From Lysinibacter cavernae (GTDB lineage Bacteria > Actinomycetota > Actinomycetes > Actinomycetales > Microbacteriaceae): 64,000 nt of DNA. The position numbers and the translations under genes were made by a program. The notes beneath the pieces are model-generated. The model saw only the letters and a list, made by a program, of their open reading frames with translations. It did no database searches and was not told where the DNA came from. Positions within the stretch are counted from its first letter, which is position 1. Each line of letters opens with the position of its first letter. Positions 60,404 through 64,000 of the stretch are shown one piece after another. The DNA lies in contig NZ_JAAMOX010000001.1 of assembly GCF_011758565.1 (NCBI RefSeq), positions 1,775,838 through 1,839,837 of the forward strand, in the 5' to 3' direction.

Positions 60404-60960
60404 AGTTTTCTTCTTTCTCAATGAGTGAACGGTGTCCGGCGAAACCGCGCGGATGCTGGAGTCGAGACGTCGCCCCTCATCCACACACGCACCGGTCGTT
60501 GCCGCGCCTCTGTCCGGGGTCGAACCGGAGTAGGCGCCCAATGCGCCAGAGGCTGTTCCTCCTCCGTCTGCTCCCCGTCGCTACGGATCAGCAGGGGGTG
60601 TAGCGACTCCGCCTCCGGTGAAGGAATGCGATAGCGTGCCGCCGTAGAACGTGTGACGCATAACCCGCGCGTCTCGGTTCCGGGCGCATGGCCCGGCCAA
60701 CATTGGTGACAAACGACCACCACTGCACACCACTCGCAGCTTGTTTGATCGTTCTCGATATGTGTTGCCGCACTCCTGCTAACCGGGCCTTGGTGGCATC
60801 GGACCCGATGTGTCGGGCTGAATCCAGAGTGAAGCTATGTGTGTCGTGAGTAGCCACGTTTGACCGTTGACTACCCTGTTTTTGGGTATGCAGCAGCCAG
60901 CCCTGTTGTGGGCTAGCCTTCGCGAAACCCCCATACGGTTCCGCTACGTTGTTGTGCGTT
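60404..60960. other. 557-base non-coding region upstream of the tail operon
   Basis: In a complete siphophage this place would hold head-tail connector genes. Only short frames occur on either strand, without ribosome sites or family resemblance. The region contains the tRNA-like element at 60506-60553, a small AGCCC/GGGCT hairpin near 60907-60922 and presumably the promoter of the tail operon, which I cannot place. Confidence 0.5.
60506..60553 (-). ncRNA. tRNA-like mini-structure
   Basis: On the minus strand 48 bases fold as a perfect 7-bp acceptor-like stem (GCCTCTG / CAGAGGC), followed by a 5-bp hairpin GGCGC-ATTGG-GCGCC and a perfect T-arm TCCGG-TTCGACC-CCGGA that stacks directly on the acceptor. 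The T-loop TTCGACC fits the TTCGANN consensus. The first stem shares GCCTCTG with the tRNA-Arg at 50405. D-arm and anticodon arm are lacking, so it is a tRNA remnant or a mimic; expression is not shown. Confidence 0.45.
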
Positions 60961-61194
60961 TTATTTTTTGGTAACCATCACGGGGTAGCTGATCGCTTCG
61001 AGCGGCACGCTGAGCGCATACGCAATCCGGCGGAGCATCATGATGGACGAGCGGCGCTGCCCCGTTTCGATCCGGGAGATCGTGCCTTTGTCAGCGCCAG
61101 TTCGTGCCGCAAGATCGGTGAGGCTCATCCCGGTTCGCTCCCGGATGACCCGGACGGTTGGTCCGTTTATCTTGAGTGTTACTGTCTCGTTCAT
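60961..61194 (-). CDS. XRE-family HTH regulator (tail-operon side)
   Basis: The 77-residue protein is almost entirely a Cro/CI-type HTH_3 domain: TVRVIRERTGMSLTDLAARTGADKGTISRIETGQRRSSIMMLRRIAYALSVPLEAI. GGGAT lies close before ATG 61194. It is transcribed towards the tail operon and divergently from the second XRE gene. A role as Cro-like switch or as an activator of the tail operon is plausible. The upstream extension to 61287 would run through the operator region and is not used. Confidence 0.85.
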   Translation of the reverse strand: MNETVTLKINGPTVRVIRERTGMSLTDLAARTGADKGTISRIETGQRRSSIMMLRRIAYALSVPLEAISYPVMVTKK

Positions 61195-61231
61195 ATCCCT
61201 AACAATACGCAAGAAACGCAAAAGTAGCAAG

Positions 61232-61309
61232 AATGGCAATCTATTATTCGCAAAAACCGCAACTAATCGCCGTAATACACTTGCCATTGTTGCCTATAGT
61301 TGCCTATGC
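61232..61309. promoter_or_regulatory. Putative operators between the divergent XRE genes
   Basis: AATGGCAA (61232-61239) and TTGCCATT (61281-61288) form an inverted pair 41 bases apart. TTGCC recurs at 61281, 61290 and 61300, the last two as TTGCCTAT, about one helical turn apart. The 122-base gap has the layout of a lambda-type switch region. Confidence 0.5.
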
Positions 61310-61316
61310 TGGAACC

Positions 61317-61859
61317 ATGGTCATTAGCTGGAACACACTCAAAGAGGCCCGCGAGGCTGCCGACCTCACACAGACCGAGCTGGCGCAGGCCATTGGAGTT
61401 TCCCTCCGCACGGTCGTCAATTGGGAAAAAGTTGGCTCGAAGGTCCCCGCAAACCGCGAATACAAAGTCATCGAGGCGCTCAACGGAGCCATCGAGAGCG
61501 CAAATACCCAGGCGCTAACACCGACCGGCAAGCCTGCGCGCAGCGCCCTCTCCGAAGTGGGCTTTGAATCCGAGACCATCCGCTGGCTCATTACCATCGG
61601 CACCCTCATCGAAAGCATCCCGCCCGAGTCCAGAGAACCAGCCGTCAACATCGCCATTGCGTCGTTGGCAGGCAACATTGCCCCCGTGCAGCACCAGGCA
61701 CCCACAAATGTCACGCCACTGCGTCCTTTGGGCACGGTTTTCGAGGACGACTTCGACACGGCAACCGATGACGAAATTTCCGACGCTCTACGCTTTCCTC
61801 ACGCCGCTAGCGACCGCCCGGGCCTCGAGGCCGAGCAAGAATCCCCCGACACCCCGTAA
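61317..61859 (+). CDS. XRE-family HTH regulator (repressor candidate)
   Basis: The 180-residue protein has an N-terminal HTH_3 domain (residues 5-60: LKEAREAADLTQTELAQAIGVSLRTVVNWEKVGSKVPANRE). A helical region (SEVGFESETIRWLITIGTLIESIP) and an acidic, disordered C-terminus follow. Length and layout resemble phage immunity repressors without a RecA-cleavable peptidase domain, so SOS-driven self-cleavage is not expected. ATG 61317 is used; the longer frame starting at 61233 covers the operator region. It is divergent from the other XRE gene. Confidence 0.85.
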   Translation: MVISWNTLKEAREAADLTQTELAQAIGVSLRTVVNWEKVGSKVPANREYKVIEALNGAIESANTQALTPTGKPARSALSEVGFESETIRWLITIGTLIESIPPESREPAVNIAIASLAGNIAPVQHQAPTNVTPLRPLGTVFEDDFDTATDDEISDALRFPHAASDRPGLEAEQESPDTP

Positions 61860-61980
61860 GTATCCTCGGATACCCCGCAAGGATCCGCCTGGGCACCGCG
61901 AACCCAACGACGAGCACCCAGCGCCTGCGCCCGGCACCACGTACCCATGCCCAGTGCCAGGACCCAGTGCCCGGGCCAGC

Positions 61981-62040
61981 ATCGAGTGCCCGCAAATCGT
62001 CCTAAAAGCTCCCAAGAACATCGAATTGCGGGCACTCGAT
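61981..62040. repeat. Intergenic inverted repeat, element F (in the XRE-ridA gap)
   Basis: A perfect 15-bp arm (ATCGAGTGCCCGCAA at 61981-61995, complement at 62026-62040) surrounds a 30-base centre. It lies between two convergent genes. The rest of the 397-base gap shows short direct repeats such as GCACCAAGCACCAAG near 62170 but no gene. Confidence 0.7.
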
Positions 62041-62256
62041 ATCAGTGAGCTCGGGATGGTCGAGGAAACGTCTATGCGGGAGCAAAAGTCCCTGACAGCA
62101 CAGGTCCCTGAGAGCACCAGGTACCAGAGATCACAGCACCACCGCCATACGCCCGGGCGACTCACGGCACCAAGCACCAAGCACCAAGCTCACCCTGCTT
62201 CAACTACACCGCCATCGCTCCGGACCGGTATCGCGCGAATCGAATGACCACCAACC

Positions 62257-62664
62257 TCAGTCAACAACGGCGGCGACGGCTTCGATCTCAACCAGCTGAT
62301 CGTCATAGCCAAGCACCGTAACACCGAGCAGCGTGCTCGGCACGTCGTGATCGCCGAACGCATCACGCACGACCTCCCATGCGGCAACAAGATCGGCCTG
62401 GCGCGAGCTCGCCACGAGCACGCGGGTGCTGATGACATCCACAATGGATGCCCCTGCAGCCTCCAGCGCACCCTCCAGCGTCTCGACGCATTTTGCGGCC
62501 TGCGCAGCATAGTCACCAACGCCCGCTGTTGAGCCGTCGAAGTTCAGCGGGCACGATCCGGCTAAAAAAATGAGCCTTGCCTCTTTGGGAGCCGTTGCCG
62601 CATAGGCATACTCAGCGGCGGACGAGAGAGAGTTCGAGCGGATCAGCGAAACGGCACTGGGCAT
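62257..62664 (-). CDS. ridA: RidA-family reactive intermediate deaminase
   Basis: A 135-residue YjgF/YER057c/UK114 protein. The group hydrolyses reactive enamines and imines such as 2-aminoacrylate and so protects PLP enzymes. EYAYAATAPKEARLIFLAGSCPLN is the conserved N-terminal part, VDVISTRVLVASSRQADLVAAWEVV carries the active-site Arg, and VEIEAVAAVVD is the typical C-terminal strand. Many members assemble as trimers. ATG 62664 lies after GGAGCC. The gene is flanked by elements F and G. Confidence 0.88.
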   Translation of the reverse strand: MPSAVSLIRSNSLSSAAEYAYAATAPKEARLIFLAGSCPLNFDGSTAGVGDYAAQAAKCVETLEGALEAAGASIVDVISTRVLVASSRQADLVAAWEVVRDAFGDHDVPSTLLGVTVLGYDDQLVEIEAVAAVVD

Positions 62665-62703
62665 GTTGGCTCCTACACATAGCTATGGCTGCGATCCCTC
62701 GCC

Positions 62704-62765
62704 CATCGACCTGACCCAAATGTTTCTATTTCGGCGCCGAAAGGAACATTTGGGTCATGTCGATG
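62704..62765. repeat. Intergenic inverted repeat, element G
   Basis: A 62-bp unit. CATCGACCTGACCCAAATGTT pairs with the opposite arm at all but one or two positions, and its centre contains the perfect palindrome TTTCGGCGCCGAAA. It lies between the ridA start and the NlpC/P60 gene end, next to that gene's terminator. Length equals that of elements D and E. Confidence 0.75.
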
Positions 62766-62779
62766 ACAAAGGAGTCAAG

Positions 62780-62817
62780 AAACACAAAAGGCGGCTCACC
62801 CTGAAGGGGAACCGCCT
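62780..62817 (-). terminator. Intrinsic terminator of the NlpC/P60 gene
   Basis: On the minus strand AGGCGG pairs with CCGCCT, with an inner CCC/GGG stem, and TTTTGTGTTT follows directly. It lies 22 bases downstream of the stop codon. Confidence 0.8.
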
Positions 62818-62838
62818 AGTGTGTGTAAAGAAGTTGTA

Positions 62839-63582
62839 TTACGGGAGGCGCACGATCAGCGAGTAGTTCGCTGGGTTAGCGTCTGCGCTGGTCTCAACGG
62901 TGCTGCCGAGGAAGCCTCCGTGGATGGCGCGGTGGTTGACACCATCGCCAGTGTAGATTCCAACGTGGCCGGCACGCATCATGATGTCGCCTGGCTGGAT
63001 CTGCGATGCGTCAACGGGCGTACCGAACTGCGCAAACTGCATAGGGCCAAGGTCGCCAACGGTGTAACCGATAGCGCGGAGCGCACGCTCGACCAGAGCG
63101 GTGCAGTCCTGAGCCTCGCCCAGCTGAGCACGAGCGGCGGCGATGAGACCTGCTGCACCTACTCCAACAGGTACGTCGCGAACGGCAGCGGTTGCCGAGG
63201 CACCCGTGCCTACGCCGGAAGCTGCAGAGGCGCGGGCCGCTGCGGCTTTCTCTTCGGCGGCGGTTGCTGCGGCCTGAGCTTCCTCGGCCTCAACAATCGA
63301 CTCAATTTCGGTTGCCGTGGTGGCACCTACAGCGTCAACCGATACGGCTGAATCTGCAACAGTCGGCTCAATAGTGAGGGTCTGCGCGTCAACCTGGTTG
63401 GCGAAGTAGAAGTTGTCTGGCTCTGGCTCTGCCGAGTAGGCGGGGAGAGCGAGGGTTCCGAAGAATGCGGAACTGAGGAGAATGGCGAAGCCACTCTGTG
63501 CAGTGATCTTGCGTCGCGCGCTTCGGCGGTCGGCCGAGCTCTGCGGGTTTTCTGTCTGTTCACGTCTGCTAAACAAAGCCAA
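62839..63582 (-). CDS. Secreted NlpC/P60 peptidase
   Basis: A 247-residue exported cell-wall hydrolase. A long basic N-terminus precedes a signal segment (SGFAILLSSAFFGTLALPAYSAE). A helical Ala/Glu-rich linker follows, and the C-terminal NlpC/P60 domain has the catalytic Cys in GEAQDCTALVERALRAIG and the His in RAGHVGIYTGDGV. Such enzymes cut peptidoglycan stem peptides, and in Actinomycetes help daughter-cell separation. TTG 63582 is preferred: GGAGG stands seven bases upstream and no better start lies further in. The longer ATG form at 63618 would bypass that site. It is a single gene with its own terminator. Confidence 0.87.
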   Translation of the reverse strand: MALFSRREQTENPQSSADRRSARRKITAQSGFAILLSSAFFGTLALPAYSAEPEPDNFYFANQVDAQTLTIEPTVADSAVSVDAVGATTATEIESIVEAEEAQAAATAAEEKAAAARASAASGVGTGASATAAVRDVPVGVGAAGLIAAARAQLGEAQDCTALVERALRAIGYTVGDLGPMQFAQFGTPVDASQIQPGDIMMRAGHVGIYTGDGVNHRAIHGGFLGSTVETSADANPANYSLIVRLP

Positions 63583-63755
63583 CGTAGGACCTCCAATAAA
63601 GGCTGAATTTTGTGGCAAACCCCTCTTTACCGGGATAGGCCTAACAGCCGCATAATCTGCAATACGGAACGAGCCTACAGGAAGATAACGATTTAGTCAC
63701 CTTCAGTTCTCGTTAAATTATTGAATTAGAATTAGTCTCAAGTGCGGCTTGAAAC

Positions 63756-64000
63756 TTAAGCCTGGTCAACAAAGATGTGCCCGGCAACCTCATTTGGCAG
63801 CTCAAGCCCCTCGTCAAAGCCATCAACCTGCACAACAACGTACGAGCCGTTGCGCGAGAATGCGGCAGTGTTCCCTGGCACAACTCCAGCCTGCTTGAGC
63901 TGCAGCAACAGTTCGGGATCAACCTGAGCCGGCTCGCCAAGGCGACGAATGGTGCGCGAAACGGGGCCCTCGGCTTGGACCACAACATCCACGAGGTTCA
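63756..64000 (-). CDS. DtxR/IdeR-family metal-dependent regulator, C-terminal part
   Basis: The gene enters from the right edge; only the last 81 codons are visible. NLVDVVVQAEGPVSRTIRRLGEPAQVD and the following segment to GHIFVDQA match the SH3-like C-terminal region of DtxR/IdeR/MntR regulators, which repress genes when iron or manganese is bound. The N-terminal HTH and metal sites lie outside the window, so iron versus manganese type cannot be decided. The 173 bases between it and the NlpC/P60 gene show no clear feature. Confidence 0.82.
   Translation of the reverse strand, partial: NLVDVVVQAEGPVSRTIRRLGEPAQVDPELLLQLKQAGVVPGNTAAFSRNGSYVVVQVDGFDEGLELPNEVAGHIFVDQA

Larger units (their letters stand above)
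50594..61859. mobile_element. Siphophage-derived tail and lysis module (candidate non-contractile tailocin)
   Basis: Fourteen minus-strand genes from major tail protein to holin follow the standard order of a siphovirus tail operon, with a lysis set at the end and two divergent XRE regulators upstream. No integrase, terminase, portal, protease, capsid, head-tail connector or replication gene is visible. Reading frames are intact and start sites are well formed, so the module does not look decayed. One flank is a tRNA-Arg gene. This fits an F-type or monocin-like tailocin. A trimmed prophage remnant is the main alternative. Confidence 0.72.

Noticed and set aside
60418-60857. Minus-strand open frames of 89 and 101 codons upstream of the major tail protein
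   Set aside because: Mutually overlapping, Arg-rich, no start signals, and no similarity to connector or HNH proteins that I can recognise.
50594-61859. Complete inducible prophage
   Set aside because: No integrase, terminase, portal, capsid or replication gene can be found on either strand in or near the module within this window.

Overview
The window reads as a chromosomal segment of a high-GC Gram-positive bacterium of the Actinomycetes, most likely family Microbacteriaceae. The reasons are a WhiB1-type Fe-S regulator, a SigH/SigR sigma factor translationally coupled to an RsrA-type zinc anti-sigma, a Kgd-type 2-oxoglutarate dehydrogenase end, a six-gene Mrp operon with an A/B fusion, frequent ATGA gene overlaps and frequent GTG starts. 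The genus cannot be fixed from sequence reading alone.

Layout. 1-7.1 kb is core: the 3' end of kgd, the sigH-rsrA thiol-stress switch, aroA-rsgA, a Bcp peroxiredoxin and whiB1. 7.3-13.7 kb is a complete mrpACDEFG Na+/H+ antiporter operon with dyads in its leader. 13.7-17.5 kb holds a one-pass membrane protein with QQGY repeats, an APC amino-acid permease and a coupled pair of CrcB fluoride channels. 17.8-26 kb has a 2291-residue surface protein with ten Ig-like repeats and an LPXTG-like anchor, then an unusual ECF sigma factor fused to a ZAS zinc motif and membrane segments. 26-29.4 kb has an FAD oxidoreductase, a ZIP transporter and a YeiH exporter. 29.7-35.7 kb is a catabolic island: an enolase-superfamily dehydratase resembling cis-3-hydroxy-L-proline dehydratase, an SDR, a TIM-barrel isomerase, an MHS transporter and two GntR regulators, with candidate operator palindromes in front of the transcription units. 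35.8-41.2 kb encodes a second giant surface protein (invasin-like Ig repeats, LEVTG anchor). 41-50 kb is mixed: SRPBCC protein, AlkA, PD40 propeller, MDR oxidoreductase with a divergent TetR, and a DsbA-CcdA redox pair.

50.4-61.9 kb is the most striking region. Beside a tRNA-Arg(CCU) lies an all-minus-strand module with a siphophage tail (major tail protein, frameshifted G/GT chaperones, tape measure, Dit, Tal-like, two duplicated tail fibres) and lysis genes (M23 endolysin, coiled-coil membrane protein, holin-like protein). No integrase, terminase, portal or capsid gene is visible, and two divergent XRE regulators sit upstream. This is the architecture of a non-contractile (F-type/monocin-like) tailocin. 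The window ends with RidA, a secreted NlpC/P60 peptidase and the end of a DtxR-type regulator.

Across the window, seven intergenic inverted repeats of about 58-72 bp occur at gene ends. Their arm sequences differ, but the paired architecture is kept and some are clearly related to each other. I do not recognise them as a named family.
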